Of a DNA stretch of 64,000 bases, positions 1 through 8,559 are shown piece after piece. The translations under genes were made by a program, and so were the position numbers. Numbering within the stretch: the first letter of the stretch is position 1; every line of letters starts with the position of its first letter. The notes beneath the pieces were generated by a model. It made no database searches. It saw only the letters and a list, made by a program, of their open reading frames with translations, and had not been told where the DNA came from. This DNA is from Allobosea sp. 117 (GTDB taxonomy: Bacteria > Pseudomonadota > Alphaproteobacteria > Rhizobiales > Xanthobacteraceae): contig NZ_KL370890.1 of assembly GCF_000702305.1 (NCBI RefSeq), forward strand, positions 70,009 to 134,008. Reading direction: 5' to 3'.

Positions 1-638
1 ATCAGCGCGGCGCCGTCGGAGACCAGAAGGACGGCCCTCGAAGCGTCTGTCGTATCGCCCGCGAAGCCGGCGAGCGCCAGCGCCAGTCCGCGTCCGACAT
101 CGGTGAAGGCGAGGCCGGGCCGGTCGATGGCGGCGATCGCGGCCTGAACGACGTCATGATGGTCGGTCAGCGGCAGCACCGGCATGGGCGAGGTGGAGAA
201 GGCGGAGACGCCGATGCGGTCATGCGGGCGGCGCGCGACGAAGTCGCCGAGCAGGCGCCTGGCGGCAGTCGATTTCGATTCCTGGTCGCCGGCCGGGGCG
301 CGTCCGGCGAAGCTGTTGTCCATGCTGGAGGAGCGGTCCAGCAGCAGCACAAGGTGGGCGCCGGTGCCGACCCGCTGGATGCTCTGCTCGCGCCGGTGCA
401 GGCCGGCGAGGCCCAGCACGAGCGCGGCCAGGGCGAGCATGCCGGCGGCGCGCAGCAGCCAGCCCACGGCCCGCGAGGTGACATCGTCCGGCACCAGCAC
501 CAGCGCGGGGACCGGCCGCCGGCGGAAGGCCGTCGCGAACAGGGGAAGAAGCGCCAATGCCAGCAGCATAAGGACGAACGGATGGTCGACGCCCCAGCCG
601 CCGAAGAGCCGCGCCCAGAACGCAGGTAGCTCGCTCAT
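1..638 (-). CDS. mxaC: MxaC, von Willebrand factor A domain protein (3' end cut by window edge)
   Basis: This is the first 212 codons of a membrane-bound VWA protein. My translation begins MSELPAFWARLFGG. A hydrophobic stretch lies near residues 20-37 and a second near 57-80, followed by a VWA domain whose MIDAS motif DRSSSMDNS (DxSxS) is visible near residue 101, and later a V-L-L-V-S-D-G strand. MxaC proteins are needed to assemble active methanol dehydrogenase, probably with MxaA, MxaK and MxaL for calcium insertion; that role is from the family, not the sequence. The ATG overlaps the mxaA stop (ATGA), showing translational coupling. The gene is incomplete here, and mxaK, mxaL and mxaD would be expected beyond the left edge. 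Confidence 0.85.
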   Translation of the reverse strand, partial: MSELPAFWARLFGGWGVDHPFVLMLLALALLPLFATAFRRRPVPALVLVPDDVTSRAVGWLLRAAGMLALAALVLGLAGLHRREQSIQRVGTGAHLVLLLDRSSSMDNSFAGRAPAGDQESKSTAARRLLGDFVARRPHDRIGVSAFSTSPMPVLPLTDHHDVVQAAIAAIDRPGLAFTDVGRGLALALAGFAGDTTDASRAVLLVSDGAAL

Positions 639-1549
639 GCCGTCCCCCGCTCGATGGCCCGCAGGCGGCGGGCGAGCGCGACGAGATCGGGCGCCGGCAG
701 CTCGCCCTGTGCGCCGGCGGCGTCCTCGCCGAAGAAGGCACGCCGCGAGGCGTCGAACAGCCGGCACACCTCGGTCTCCGTCGCGCGGAAGGCGGGATGC
801 GCCTCGAAGAAGGCGGGCAGGTCCTCGGCGAGCACCCGCTTCCCCGCCGTCGCGTCGAAGGCCCGATGCAGTGCCAGCAGTGCCGCCCGATAGGCGGAAG
901 AGGACGATGCGTGCAGCGCGGCGCGGACGGTGCGGGACGCACCGGCGAAGGGCCGGCGCTGTCGCCGGCCGAACGGCCCCCACCCCATCCGCCAGGCTAG
1001 GAGGGCGAGGGCGGCAAGCGCCGCCAGCGTAGAGGCGACGAGGCCGCGCAATGCCCCCGCTGTCGCGATGGGGCGGGGTTCGATGTCCGGGCGCAGCGCC
1101 ATCGGCGCGCCGGCGCCGGTCGAGACGATCTCGCGCAGCGGCGAGGACAGAAACGACCAGGCGGGCACGTCGATCGCGACCCGCCGCCCGCCATCCGTCG
1201 CCGCAAGGGCAAGCCCCGGAATGGCGAGCCGCTTCGGTTCCAGCGGCGCGTAGAGGGTCTGGTAGACGAGGTCGAGCGTGTAGCGGTGCGTGCCGGCGCT
1301 CACGCCATGATCGGTCAGCCGCGCCTCACGCAGGTCGAGCCAATAGTCCAGCGCGCGCGGGCGCGGCAGCGAGGCGGCGTCGAGCACGAAGGGGGGATCG
1401 AGCGCGATCTCGACCGTGAGCGCGATGGCGTCGCCGATCACATAGCCGAAGGGGCGCGGCGCATAGAGCTCGACCGAGCGAACCTGCGCCTGTGCTGGCG
1501 GCGTGGCGAGCGTCGCCAGAAGAAGCGCGGCGGCAAGGCGCGTCCGCAT
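635..1549 (-). CDS. mxaA: MxaA, methanol dehydrogenase assembly protein
   Basis: A 304-residue protein with a signal peptide (MRTRLAAALLLATLATPPAQAQ), a periplasmic beta-rich region of about 150 residues, one membrane span near residues 165-187 (GLVASTLAALAALALLAW) and a cytoplasmic C-terminal helical region. Length, topology and position between mxaS and mxaC fit MxaA, which in Methylorubrum and Paracoccus is required for a calcium-loaded, active methanol dehydrogenase. There are no catalytic motifs. It starts 5 bp after the mxaS stop and overlaps mxaC by 4 bp, so it is part of the polycistronic mxa operon. Identification rests on gene order as much as on sequence, since MxaA diverges quickly. 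Confidence 0.83.
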   Translation of the reverse strand: MRTRLAAALLLATLATPPAQAQVRSVELYAPRPFGYVIGDAIALTVEIALDPPFVLDAASLPRPRALDYWLDLREARLTDHGVSAGTHRYTLDLVYQTLYAPLEPKRLAIPGLALAATDGGRRVAIDVPAWSFLSSPLREIVSTGAGAPMALRPDIEPRPIATAGALRGLVASTLAALAALALLAWRMGWGPFGRRQRRPFAGASRTVRAALHASSSSAYRAALLALHRAFDATAGKRVLAEDLPAFFEAHPAFRATETEVCRLFDASRRAFFGEDAAGAQGELPAPDLVALARRLRAIERGTA

Positions 1550-1554
1550 CCCGC

Positions 1555-2421
1555 TCAGCCCTCCATCAGCCGGCGCGCGAGCGCATCGGTGTCGAGCGCG
1601 TCCTCCAGCTCGAATGCCCGCAGGCCGCGCCGCGCGAACAGCGCGTCGAGCGCGGCGCGGCGCTCCCGCGCGGCGATGCGCCAGCGCCGCTGCAGGCCGG
1701 GATGCATGAAGACGAGGCGGGAGACCCCGGTTTCGAGGTCACCCACCTCGATGAAGCCCCAGTTCGGCAGGTCGTGCTCCATGGCGCTGTCGCGTACCAC
1801 CACCGGGATGACGTCATGCCGCCACAGCGCGGCGAGCAGGCGCTCGGTCTCCTCGGCCGGCATCAGGAAGTCGGAGACGAGGAAGACCAGCGCGCGCCGC
1901 GCCGGAAGCCGCTCGGCAGCCTCCAACAGGCCGGCCGCGCCGCGCCCTCGCGGACGCACCGCGCGCAGCACGCGCGCGACTTCCGCCTCGATCCCCCGTC
2001 GCCGACCGAGCGGGATGGTCGCCTCTTCGCGCAGCCGGGCGTCGGCGCCGAACAGCGCGAAGCTGTCGCCGCTGCGCATAGCCGAAAGCGCGACGACGGC
2101 GCAGAGATCGGCCACCCGTCCCGTCACCGCCCCGCCGAAGCCCATCGAGCCGGAGAGGTCGACGAGCGCCACCACCGGCACCGCGCGCCGCGGCGCGAAC
2201 TGGCGCACATGCAGCTCGCCGAACGGGTCGCGCAGCGAGGCGCGCAGGTCGATGCGGCGCGGATCGGGATGGCGGAGCAGCCCAACATGGCGGCGGAACT
2301 CGCCCTCCGTGCCTTCCCCGCGGCCGGGATGGGCCCCCGGGAAGATCCCCTCCGGCCGCCAGCGGAGCCGGTAGGGTATCGGCTGGAGAGCCGGGCCGGG
2401 ATCGCCGTCCTGCCCGGTCAT
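1555..2421 (-). CDS. mxaS: MxaS, DUF58/VWA-like protein of the mxa operon
   Basis: A 288-residue soluble protein of the DUF58 family, which normally travels with MoxR-type AAA ATPases. It begins MTGQDGDPGPALQPIPY; the central block contains V-A-L-V-D-L-S-G-S-M, a MIDAS-like DLSGSM motif, and then L-V-F-L-V-S-D-F. The start at 2421 overlaps the mxaR stop as ATGA; the frame is open further upstream but that part is only a shadow of mxaR. In known mxa operons MxaS sits between MxaR and MxaA and is thought to act with MxaR in maturation of methanol dehydrogenase. The exact biochemical role is not established. Confidence 0.85.
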   Translation of the reverse strand: MTGQDGDPGPALQPIPYRLRWRPEGIFPGAHPGRGEGTEGEFRRHVGLLRHPDPRRIDLRASLRDPFGELHVRQFAPRRAVPVVALVDLSGSMGFGGAVTGRVADLCAVVALSAMRSGDSFALFGADARLREEATIPLGRRRGIEAEVARVLRAVRPRGRGAAGLLEAAERLPARRALVFLVSDFLMPAEETERLLAALWRHDVIPVVVRDSAMEHDLPNWGFIEVGDLETGVSRLVFMHPGLQRRWRIAARERRAALDALFARRGLRAFELEDALDTDALARRLMEG

Positions 2422-3455
2422 GGCGCCGGCACCGTCTCGAACAGCCGGGCGATCAGCCCGCCGACGATGGCCTCGCGCCGCAATTCGTAGACGGGATCGA
2501 TGAAGATGCGATGCGCCATCACCTCCGGGAACACCGCCCGGATATCCTCCGGTACCAGCATGTCGCGCCCTTCGAGGAAGGCCCGCACGCGCGCCGCGCG
2601 CACCAGATAGGACATGCCGCGCGGGCTGGCGCCGCCCTGCACGAGGCGCTCCATGTCGACGCCCTCGACCGTGATGCCGTGGCGCTGCGGTGCGCGTGTC
2701 GCCTCCCACAGGGCGAGCGTGTAGGCCTCCAGCGTCTCGCTGCCGCGCACGCCGGCCTGAATGGCGCGAGCCACCGCCTCCAGCCATTGCGGATCGAGCA
2801 CGCCGATCTCGACCTCGCCGAGCAGCATGTCGACGTCATGGAAGCGGGGATCGAAGACGAGGCTGCGCCGCACGCCGGCATCGGCCGGGATGCCGACCTG
2901 CAGCTCCATCAGGAAGCGGTCGCGCGCGGCGGCCGGCAGCTCGAAGGTCTCCTCGCGCTCCACACGATTGCGGTCGGCGAAGACCTGCACATGCGGGAAG
3001 CGGTATTCGCGGTTGAAGGCGGAGACCGAGCGCTCCGCCATCAGCCGCAGCAGCAGCGAATGCACCTGCGGGCGGGCGCGGTTGATCTCGTTGAAGAAGA
3101 AGACGGAGAGGTCTTCGCCCTGGCGCAGCAGCGGGCCGGGATCGATGCGCGGCCGGCCGTCCTCGCCGAGATGGGCGTGATAGACGAGATCGGACGGCAT
3201 CAGGTCGATGGTGCCCTCGATGCGCTCGAAGGCACCGCCGATGGCCCGCGCCATGGCGCGCAGCAGCGTGGTCTTGCCGACGCCGACGTCGCCTTCGAGA
3301 AGGACGTGGCCGCGGGCGAAGGTGGCGATGGTCAGGAGGCGGATCAGCCGCTGCTGCCCCAGCACGACCCTGCCGATCTCATGCTCGAAACGCAGGGCGC
3401 GGGCCCGCGCGTCCGAGAGGGTCGAATCGAGCTCACGAACGACGCGCATCGACAT
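2418..3455 (-). CDS. mxaR: MxaR, MoxR-family AAA+ ATPase for methanol dehydrogenase maturation
   Basis: A 345-residue MoxR AAA+ ATPase, the founding type of that family. Walker A is GDVGVGKTT near residue 55, Walker B is the segment VFFFNEINRARP, and the C-terminal AAA lid ends in RLFETVPAP. I placed the start at the ATG at 3455 (MSMRVVREL) because it is preceded by GAAAGG and gives the usual MoxR N-terminus; an upstream ATG at 3485 is possible. MoxR proteins are chaperone-like ATPases paired with VWA proteins, here MxaS and MxaC, and MxaR is thought to help activate the MxaFI enzyme. About 220 bp separate it from mxaI, the second longest gap in the operon. Confidence 0.9.
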   Translation of the reverse strand: MSMRVVRELDSTLSDARARALRFEHEIGRVVLGQQRLIRLLTIATFARGHVLLEGDVGVGKTTLLRAMARAIGGAFERIEGTIDLMPSDLVYHAHLGEDGRPRIDPGPLLRQGEDLSVFFFNEINRARPQVHSLLLRLMAERSVSAFNREYRFPHVQVFADRNRVEREETFELPAAARDRFLMELQVGIPADAGVRRSLVFDPRFHDVDMLLGEVEIGVLDPQWLEAVARAIQAGVRGSETLEAYTLALWEATRAPQRHGITVEGVDMERLVQGGASPRGMSYLVRAARVRAFLEGRDMLVPEDIRAVFPEVMAHRIFIDPVYELRREAIVGGLIARLFETVPAP

Positions 3456-3677
3456 GCCTTTCACGACGGACGGCGCCTGGAGCATGCCCCGCAACGGTTT
3501 CCACCGGATCGGAAAGGCTCCAGCCGCGCCGGAAAAGGGCGCGGCCTCCGCGAACGGCAGGTCCCGTTCGCGTCGGCCGCGCCAGTCTCCCACCGATCGG
3601 GCGGAATGCCCGGAGGATCGCGTGACGAGAGCAGGAGGTGCGCCCGTCCCGGAGGTGGGTCCCGAAAAAGGGGTGGG

Positions 3678-3989
3678 TCAGTTCGAGCTCGGGATCTTGC
3701 TCACGTCGTAGACGAACTGGCCGGTCTTCTTGAAATACTCGACCCGCTGGGCGTTGCGCGCCTCCATGCCCTTGATCGATTCCGACTGCTTGTTGAGCTC
3801 CTTCGGATCGTGCTTCGGGTCGTATTTCGAGCCGGCCACCTTGTCGGGGTAGCCGGGCTTGGGCTCCCAGCAATTGCCGGGCGCCTTGCAGTTGGTGCCG
3901 TCATAGGCGTGCGCGCCGCCCGCCAGGATGAGGGCCAGCGCGGCGGCGCCGGTCATGGCGAGAAGTGCGCTGCGATCGATGAACTTCAT
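3678..3989 (-). CDS. mxaI: MxaI, methanol dehydrogenase small (beta) subunit
   Basis: The small subunit of the alpha2beta2 Ca-type methanol dehydrogenase. The precursor is 103 residues, with a signal peptide cleaved after AGGAHA (residue 28) to leave a mature protein of about 75 residues starting YDGTNCKAPGNCWEPKPGYP. The lysine-rich run AGSKYDPKHDPKELNKQ and the closing helix ending FVYDVSKI are diagnostic of MxaI, and the two early cysteines form its known disulfide. The start at 3989 follows AGGAG by a good distance. An mxaI gene separates true MxaFI enzymes from lanthanide XoxF enzymes, which lack a small subunit. It lies between mxaG and mxaR, as in other alphaproteobacteria. Confidence 0.97.
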   Translation of the reverse strand: MKFIDRSALLAMTGAAALALILAGGAHAYDGTNCKAPGNCWEPKPGYPDKVAGSKYDPKHDPKELNKQSESIKGMEARNAQRVEYFKKTGQFVYDVSKIPSSN

Positions 3990-4037
3990 GGTCGTGCTCC
4001 TGATCGTTTCCGTCCGTCTTCTCATTGCCCCGGGGCT

Positions 4038-4616
4038 TCAGCCGGCGGGTCCGCCGCACTCGGGAGGCGTCGCTTCCGACGGCTCGATGTGCTTGGCGTT
4101 GGCGTCGAAGGGCTTGAAGGCCTGGCGCTGCGCGGGGCTCAGCCAGGTCGCGCCCTTCGGATCTTCCTTGTAGAGGTGCCGCACCCAGGACATGACGAGC
4201 AGCATCTCGTTCATGTTGAGCGCGCCGTACATCGGTCCCATCTGGCCCTGGGCGCCGCCGAAGATGGTCTCGAACAGACCCTGGTCGGTCTCGTTCTTCG
4301 GGTAGGTCCAGTAGGCGTCGTTCAGGCCCGGGCCGATCTTGCCTTCCCCGTAATGTCCATGGCAGCCGGAGCACATGGAGAGGAACAGCTCGTGCGCCTT
4401 GGGCAGGCAGATCGGGTTCTCGACATAGATGTTCTCGCCGGTCTGCAGGAAGTGCTTCACCGCCTTGGTGTCGCGTCCCTCCTCGGGCGCCTCCGACAGG
4501 TCGAGCGGCTGGCCGGTCACCGTGTTGGTGAGCATGATCGCGGCATGGGCGCCCCATGCCAGCGCGCCGACCGCCAGGACGGTCGCCGCCGTCTTTACCA
4601 GGATTGTCTTTCGCAT
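4038..4616 (-). CDS. mxaG: MxaG, cytochrome cL, electron acceptor of methanol dehydrogenase
   Basis: A 192-residue secreted monoheme c-type cytochrome. The signal peptide ends at WGAHA (residue 25), the heme-binding site is C82-S-G-C85-H86, and downstream methionines in [10 protein letters not shown] can supply the axial ligand. Cytochrome cL is the specific periplasmic acceptor that takes electrons from the PQQ of MxaFI and passes them to a class I cytochrome c and oxidase. The start at 4616 was chosen because [10 protein letters not shown] opens the signal peptide and GAAGGCGAG precedes it. Its place between mxaJ and mxaI fits the canonical order mxaFJGI. Confidence 0.94.
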   Translation of the reverse strand: MRKTILVKTAATVLAVGALAWGAHAAIMLTNTVTGQPLDLSEAPEEGRDTKAVKHFLQTGENIYVENPICLPKAHELFLSMCSGCHGHYGEGKIGPGLNDAYWTYPKNETDQGLFETIFGGAQGQMGPMYGALNMNEMLLVMSWVRHLYKEDPKGATWLSPAQRQAFKPFDANAKHIEPSEATPPECGGPAG

Positions 4617-4689
4617 CTCGCCTTCGCATCGCGGGGATCGGGAGGGGGCCGGCGGCGTCGCGCCGCCGGGGCAGGCGCCGCGCGGGCGC

Positions 4690-5562
4690 CTAGCTGTTCG
4701 GCTTGAGGAGCGGGATGCCTTCCTCGGACAGGATCTTCTCGATCTTCGGCCGGGCCTTCTCCAGCCCGACATTGATGTCCGCCAGGAGCGCGTCGTCGCC
4801 TTTGCGCACGCCGACCGCCTGGTCGTAATGCATCGGGATGGGCGGTGCGTCGGGGCGGTCGAGGTCGTTCCGGATCACCGTCATGCGCAGCGGGGTCGAG
4901 GAGGACTTCACGTAGCGCGCCACCTCGGGGGCGAAGGCGATGCCGATGTCGGCCTCACCGCCCGCCACCTCGCTGACGATCCGGTCGCCGGGGACCTGGA
5001 CCCACTGGTTGCGCCGCGACTTGAAGTTGACCAGCGAGTACATGTAGGCGGCGTTGTCCTCGAAGCGGCCGATGCGCTTCAGCATGGTCTCGGCCGGCGA
5101 GTAGAAACGCACCGCGAAGCGGGTCTGGTCCCGGACCTGCTGGTCGTCCCAGTTCTCGGCGGTGATGTTGCGCTCGGCCCGGCTCACCAGCACGTAGCCG
5201 GTGCGGTAATAGGGCCGGGAGGTGAGCATGCGCTCGTCGCCGGCGTCGACGCCCATGACGACGTCGCAAGTGTTCTTGTCGAGCTGGTCGCGCACCAGAT
5301 AGATGCCCGGCTGCTCGGTCCGCACGAAGACCGGCTTGCGGCCCATCGCCTCGGCGAGCGCCATGGCGACGCGGTCCTCGAAGCCGCTGGAATCCTTCTC
5401 CGAGAACGGCGCCTCGGCATTCGAGGCGCAGATGCGCAGCTCGGCGTTCGCGCTCTTCTCCGGCACGCCTGCCGCCTCGCCGCGAGCGGCTCCGGCGAGG
5501 GCGGCGGCGGCGAGGCCGGCGGCGAGCAGCACGATATGGCTGACGGCCTGTCGCTTCGACAT
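4690..5562 (-). CDS. mxaJ: MxaJ, periplasmic binding-protein-like factor of the methanol oxidation operon
   Basis: A 290-residue protein with a signal peptide ([30 protein letters not shown]) and the fold of family 3 solute-binding proteins: the mature part opens [20 protein letters not shown] and includes [16 protein letters not shown]. MxaJ is encoded directly after mxaF in all classical mxa operons and is thought to assist periplasmic assembly or activity of MxaFI rather than to bind a nutrient. No transporter genes accompany it here, in line with that. It lies about 130 bp downstream of mxaF; the gap holds a strong inverted repeat that may limit read-through. Confidence 0.92.
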   Translation of the reverse strand: MSKRQAVSHIVLLAAGLAAAALAGAARGEAAGVPEKSANAELRICASNAEAPFSEKDSSGFEDRVAMALAEAMGRKPVFVRTEQPGIYLVRDQLDKNTCDVVMGVDAGDERMLTSRPYYRTGYVLVSRAERNITAENWDDQQVRDQTRFAVRFYSPAETMLKRIGRFEDNAAYMYSLVNFKSRRNQWVQVPGDRIVSEVAGGEADIGIAFAPEVARYVKSSSTPLRMTVIRNDLDRPDAPPIPMHYDQAVGVRKGDDALLADINVGLEKARPKIEKILSEEGIPLLKPNS

Positions 5563-5636
5563 GAGGGCATCCTCCTGGCGGTTGCGGGTGCGCGTCAGGC
5601 GCCACCCGCGTCGGAGCTGTGGTGATCGGGGTGAGA

Positions 5637-5678
5637 CGGCCGCCCATCTCCGGGGAGGGCTTCGTCGACGGGCGGCCG
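5637..5678 (-). terminator. Intergenic stem-loop after mxaF (partial terminator or mRNA-stabilising hairpin)
   Basis: Perfect 9-bp arms CGGCCGCCC (5637-5645) and GGGCGGCCG (5670-5678) enclose a 24-nt loop, 14 bp after the mxaF stop codon. No T-tract follows on the minus strand, so it is more likely a 3'-end stabiliser or attenuator that keeps mxaF mRNA above mxaJ mRNA than a full terminator. The function is inferred. Confidence 0.5.
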
Positions 5679-5691
5679 AGTGAAGGGGCGA

Positions 5692-7593
5692 TCAGCCGCC
5701 GGTCTTCACCGTCGTGGCGTATTCGCCGAGGTTCGGGTCGTCATAGGGGCCCTTGCCGTCGAGCGAGAACACCATCACGCCGCCGCCCATCTGGGTGTAG
5801 TGCTGGAGGTTCTTGAAGGCGCCCACCGAGCCGAGGCCGGCGGTCGGATCGTTGAGGTCGAACACCAGGCCGACGCCCGGCCAGCCGCCGACGCCGTAAT
5901 AGATGGCGACGTACTGCGTGCCGTTATGGGTGAAGGTCATCGGGTGACCGATCACGCCGGAGGGCAGCTTGAACTTCCAGAGCAGCTCGCCGGTGTCGCT
6001 GTCGCGCGCCTTGATGAAGCCGTCCAGCGTTCCGTAGAACATCACGCCGCCGGCGGTGGCCAGCGTGCCGCCCCAGGCCGCGAAGCGCTCCATCACCTCC
6101 CACTTGTACTTGTTGTTGATGGCGTCATAGGCCTTCACCTGGCCGAGACCCTCGTATTTCTGACGGTCGCCCTTCGGGCCGGGATACATCCACAGCGTCG
6201 CGCCGACGAAGAACTGGCCGGCGCGGTAGGGCAGCATGAACGGCTCCCAGTCCATGCAGATGTGGTTGATGCCCATGAAGAAGGACTTGCGCTCCGGGTC
6301 GTAGGAGTCGTGGCCCTGGTTGTGGTAGCCCATCGCCGAGGGGCAGATGTCGCGGCCCTTGTGGTCCATGCGGGTGGCATATTCCGGGTCGCGCTGCGGC
6401 AGGCCGGTCTTGAGGTCGACCTGCTTCACCCAGTTCACGGTGTCGTCGATCTTGTCGGCCGAGATCAGGTCGCCATTCTCGCGGTCGAGCGTGTAGACGA
6501 TGCCGTTGCGGTCCGGATGGGTGAGCAGCTTGCGCATCTTGCCGGTCTTGTCCTGCTGCTCGGAGAGCATCATGACGTTGACGCCGGCATAGTCCCATTC
6601 GTCGTGCGGGGTCTTCTGGTAGCCGAACTTGGCCTCGCCGGTGTCGATGTCGCGGCCCCAGATGGTCATGGTCCACTTGTTATCGCCGGGGCGCATGGTC
6701 TCGTTCCACGGCGCCGGGTTGCCGGAGCCGTAATAGAAGAGGTTGGTGCCCGGATCGAAGGCGTACCAGCCCCAGTTGGTGCCGCCGCCGATCTTCCAGG
6801 CCTCGCCCTCCCAGGTCGCCTTGCCGAGGCCCTTCTGGCCGTAATGCGGGTTGGCGCTGTTGAAGTCGTTGGCGAGGCGGACCTCCTCGTCAGGGCCGGT
6901 GGCGTAGGCGCGCCACTTCTGGGCGCCGGTGGCGATGTCGTAGGCGGTGACGTAGCCACGCACGCCGAGCTCGGCGCCGGACGAGCCGATCAGCACGGTG
7001 TCCTTCACCACATAGGGCGCGATGGTGAGCGTCGAGCCGACCTTGATGTCGGAGTTCTCGAGCTTCCAGTATTCCTCGCCGGTCTTGGCGTTGAGGGCGA
7101 CCACATGGCCGTCGAGCTGCGTCTTGATGATGAGCGGGCCGACCGTGCCGTTGCCCGGCCAGTAGGCGAGGCCGCGGTTGACGACGTCGCAGCAGGCGAC
7201 CGCGCGGGCGGTCGGGTTCTGCTTCGGCTTGTGCTGCCAGAGGATCTTGCCGGGCTCGTCGAGCGAGACCGCGAAGGTGGTGTTGGGGAACGGCGAGTGG
7301 ATGTACATGACGCCGTCGACGACGAGCGGCGTGCCCTCATGGCCGCTGAGCACGCCGGTGGAGAACGACCAGGCGGCCTTGAGCTGCTTGACGTTCTGCT
7401 TGTTGATCTGGTTCGCCTCGCTGTAGTTGTTGGCGCTGTAGTTCCGGCCGGTCATCGGCCAGTTGTCGGTGCTCTTCGACAGCTCGACCAGCTTGTCGTT
7501 GGCGAGCGCCGGCGCACCGGCGCCGAGACAGGCCGCACCCGCCAGGACGGCGGTGACGGCGAGCGCGGACACCGAAGAGTGGAATCGACTCAT
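5692..7593 (-). CDS. mxaF: MxaF, PQQ-dependent methanol dehydrogenase large subunit (calcium type)
   Basis: Oxidises methanol to formaldehyde in the periplasm using PQQ and Ca2+. The protein is 633 residues; the signal peptide ends GAPALA at residue 31. With that cut the hallmark residues fall on the standard mature numbering: the vicinal disulfide C103-C104 (precursor ACCDVV, 134-135), Ca ligands E177 (GAELG) and N261 (GNPAPWN), and the catalytic base D303 in W-D-Y-A. The residue two after D303 is alanine, the calcium-type signature; lanthanide XoxF enzymes have a second aspartate there. The start at 7593 ([10 protein letters not shown]) follows GAGGGAAGTTGAA; extra codons upstream are open but do not look like coding sequence. 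It heads the operon mxaFJGIRSAC. Confidence 0.98.
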   Translation of the reverse strand: MSRFHSSVSALAVTAVLAGAACLGAGAPALANDKLVELSKSTDNWPMTGRNYSANNYSEANQINKQNVKQLKAAWSFSTGVLSGHEGTPLVVDGVMYIHSPFPNTTFAVSLDEPGKILWQHKPKQNPTARAVACCDVVNRGLAYWPGNGTVGPLIIKTQLDGHVVALNAKTGEEYWKLENSDIKVGSTLTIAPYVVKDTVLIGSSGAELGVRGYVTAYDIATGAQKWRAYATGPDEEVRLANDFNSANPHYGQKGLGKATWEGEAWKIGGGTNWGWYAFDPGTNLFYYGSGNPAPWNETMRPGDNKWTMTIWGRDIDTGEAKFGYQKTPHDEWDYAGVNVMMLSEQQDKTGKMRKLLTHPDRNGIVYTLDRENGDLISADKIDDTVNWVKQVDLKTGLPQRDPEYATRMDHKGRDICPSAMGYHNQGHDSYDPERKSFFMGINHICMDWEPFMLPYRAGQFFVGATLWMYPGPKGDRQKYEGLGQVKAYDAINNKYKWEVMERFAAWGGTLATAGGVMFYGTLDGFIKARDSDTGELLWKFKLPSGVIGHPMTFTHNGTQYVAIYYGVGGWPGVGLVFDLNDPTAGLGSVGAFKNLQHYTQMGGGVMVFSLDGKGPYDDPNLGEYATTVKTGG

Positions 7594-7825
7594 TTCAACT
7601 TCCCTCGCGTTTCCTGATCCCGAACGCTCCACATCCGTCCCGGCGGGGAGCCGGTGTCCGGTGCGGATTTCTTGGCTTCGCCCGCATGTCGCGCCGGCAT
7701 TCGCTGCCAGCCGATATTTGCGAGTGAATATGAATTCTTATGATTTTCTAAGAAGTATTCTGGACTTGCTGAATATTGTTCGCGTGAACGAAAACTGGTG
7801 TCTTTAGGCATGTTGGAAATTCTGG

Positions 7826-7843
7826 TCGGGAACTTTTTCCCGA
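7826..7843. promoter_or_regulatory. Perfect inverted repeat in the mxaF-mxaZ intergenic region
   Basis: Arms TCGGGAA (7826-7832) and TTCCCGA (7837-7843) with a 4-nt spacer CTTT. It lies about 230 bp upstream of the mxaF start and 185 bp upstream of mxaZ. It shares the GGAA...TTCC core with the second repeat at 7891-7908, so both could be binding sites for the response regulator MxaX. This is inference; a small RNA hairpin is the alternative. Confidence 0.45.
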
Positions 7844-7890
7844 TCGAGCGGAGATTTCATCGGTTTCATCCGGGAGACTTGTGGGAGCCT

Positions 7891-7908
7891 CAGGAAACTG
7901 GTTTCCTG
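7891..7908. promoter_or_regulatory. Second perfect inverted repeat, candidate MxaX operator
   Basis: Arms CAGGAAAC (7891-7898) and GTTTCCTG (7901-7908) around a 2-nt centre TG. A shorter outer pair GCCTC (7887-7891) and GAGGC (7912-7916) flanks it. The compact, near-symmetrical form suits a dimeric LuxR/NarL-type regulator such as MxaX encoded next door. No footprint is known to me. Confidence 0.45.
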
Positions 7909-8028
7909 CCAGAGGCTTGATGGCGGATCATCGAAGATGTTCAGCAGCATGGGCCCGAACGAGCGCGGCATCCGATTCGCTACGGAATGCCGCACGTCCA
8001 CGATCTCATAAGACGATCATAAGTATAA

Positions 8029-8559
8029 ATGAGTGAAACGCCCCTTCGCCTCGCCCGGGCACTGCTCGGCACCGCCCTCGCCCTGCCGCTCGCCGCATGC
8101 CCCGGCGAGAGCGAGCCGGAGCGGCGCGAGCGCGTCGCCGAGCCGGCGCCGGACGGGCTTTCCCGCAAGACGTGGCTCGCCCCCACCGACCGTACCGATC
8201 CCGCGCAGTGGCTCGCCAGCCGGGCGGCGGGGACGGACATCGCCGCCTCCGCGCCCGAGGTCGCCGGCTGGCGCGCCTTGCTGGCGGACGCTGATTCCCG
8301 CTTCGACGAGACCGACCGGATGATCGCCAACCGCGCGGTGCAGCTCGAGACCATGCTGGCCGGCATCGGCACGCGCGAGGATGCCCGGCAGCTCCTCGAC
8401 GACCTCCTGCCGCTCGCCGCACCGGGGTCGCGGCGCGGCTTCAGCGATCTGTGCCACCATTACTTCAACCTGCGCTCGCAGGGTGCATCGCGCGAGGCGG
8501 CACTCGCGGAGCTGCACGCATCGGCGCCGGGCCCGACGCGGCAGGGGCCGACGCCATGA
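8029..8559 (+). CDS. mxaZ: MxaZ-like small lipoprotein at the head of the methanol regulatory operon
   Basis: A 176-residue protein with an N-terminal hydrophobic segment and a lipobox-like L-P-L-A-A-C (Cys near residue 24), so probably a lipoprotein facing the periplasm. The rest is helical and charged, without a domain I can name. It is first in a three-gene operon with a histidine kinase and response regulator, transcribed away from mxaF, exactly where Paracoccus carries mxaZ (moxZ) before mxaY and mxaX. The call rests mainly on this synteny. Its stop overlaps the mxaY start as ATGA. A role in signal input to MxaY is plausible but unproven. Confidence 0.65.
   Translation: MSETPLRLARALLGTALALPLAACPGESEPERRERVAEPAPDGLSRKTWLAPTDRTDPAQWLASRAAGTDIAASAPEVAGWRALLADADSRFDETDRMIANRAVQLETMLAGIGTREDARQLLDDLLPLAAPGSRRGFSDLCHHYFNLRSQGASREAALAELHASAPGPTRQGPTP

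Larger units (their letters stand above)
7594..8028. promoter_or_regulatory. Divergent control region between mxaF and mxaZYX
   Basis: 435 bp without a gene, AT-richer than its surroundings around 7720-7850. It must hold the promoters of mxaF (minus) and mxaZ (plus). On the minus strand a TAGAAA hexamer (7744-7749) resembles the -10 element reported for mxaF of Methylorubrum; I see no convincing -35 at the right distance. The region also contains a GTTC-GCGT-GAAC element (7778-7789) and two stronger inverted repeats listed separately. The long leader of mxaF is typical of this gene. Confidence 0.55.

Noticed and set aside
2511..4706. A very long open frame on the plus strand opposite mxaR, mxaI and mxaG (about 730 codons).
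   Set aside because: It is antisense to clear mxa genes, is low in complexity, has no domain and is the usual third-position GC artefact of high-GC DNA.
4690..5562. Reading the mxaJ product as an ordinary amino acid-binding protein.
   Set aside because: It lies directly after mxaF with no transporter genes, the universal position of mxaJ.
5680..7617. A 645-codon plus-strand frame opposite mxaF.
   Set aside because: Complementary to a well identified mxaF with all catalytic residues; no plausible start or family.
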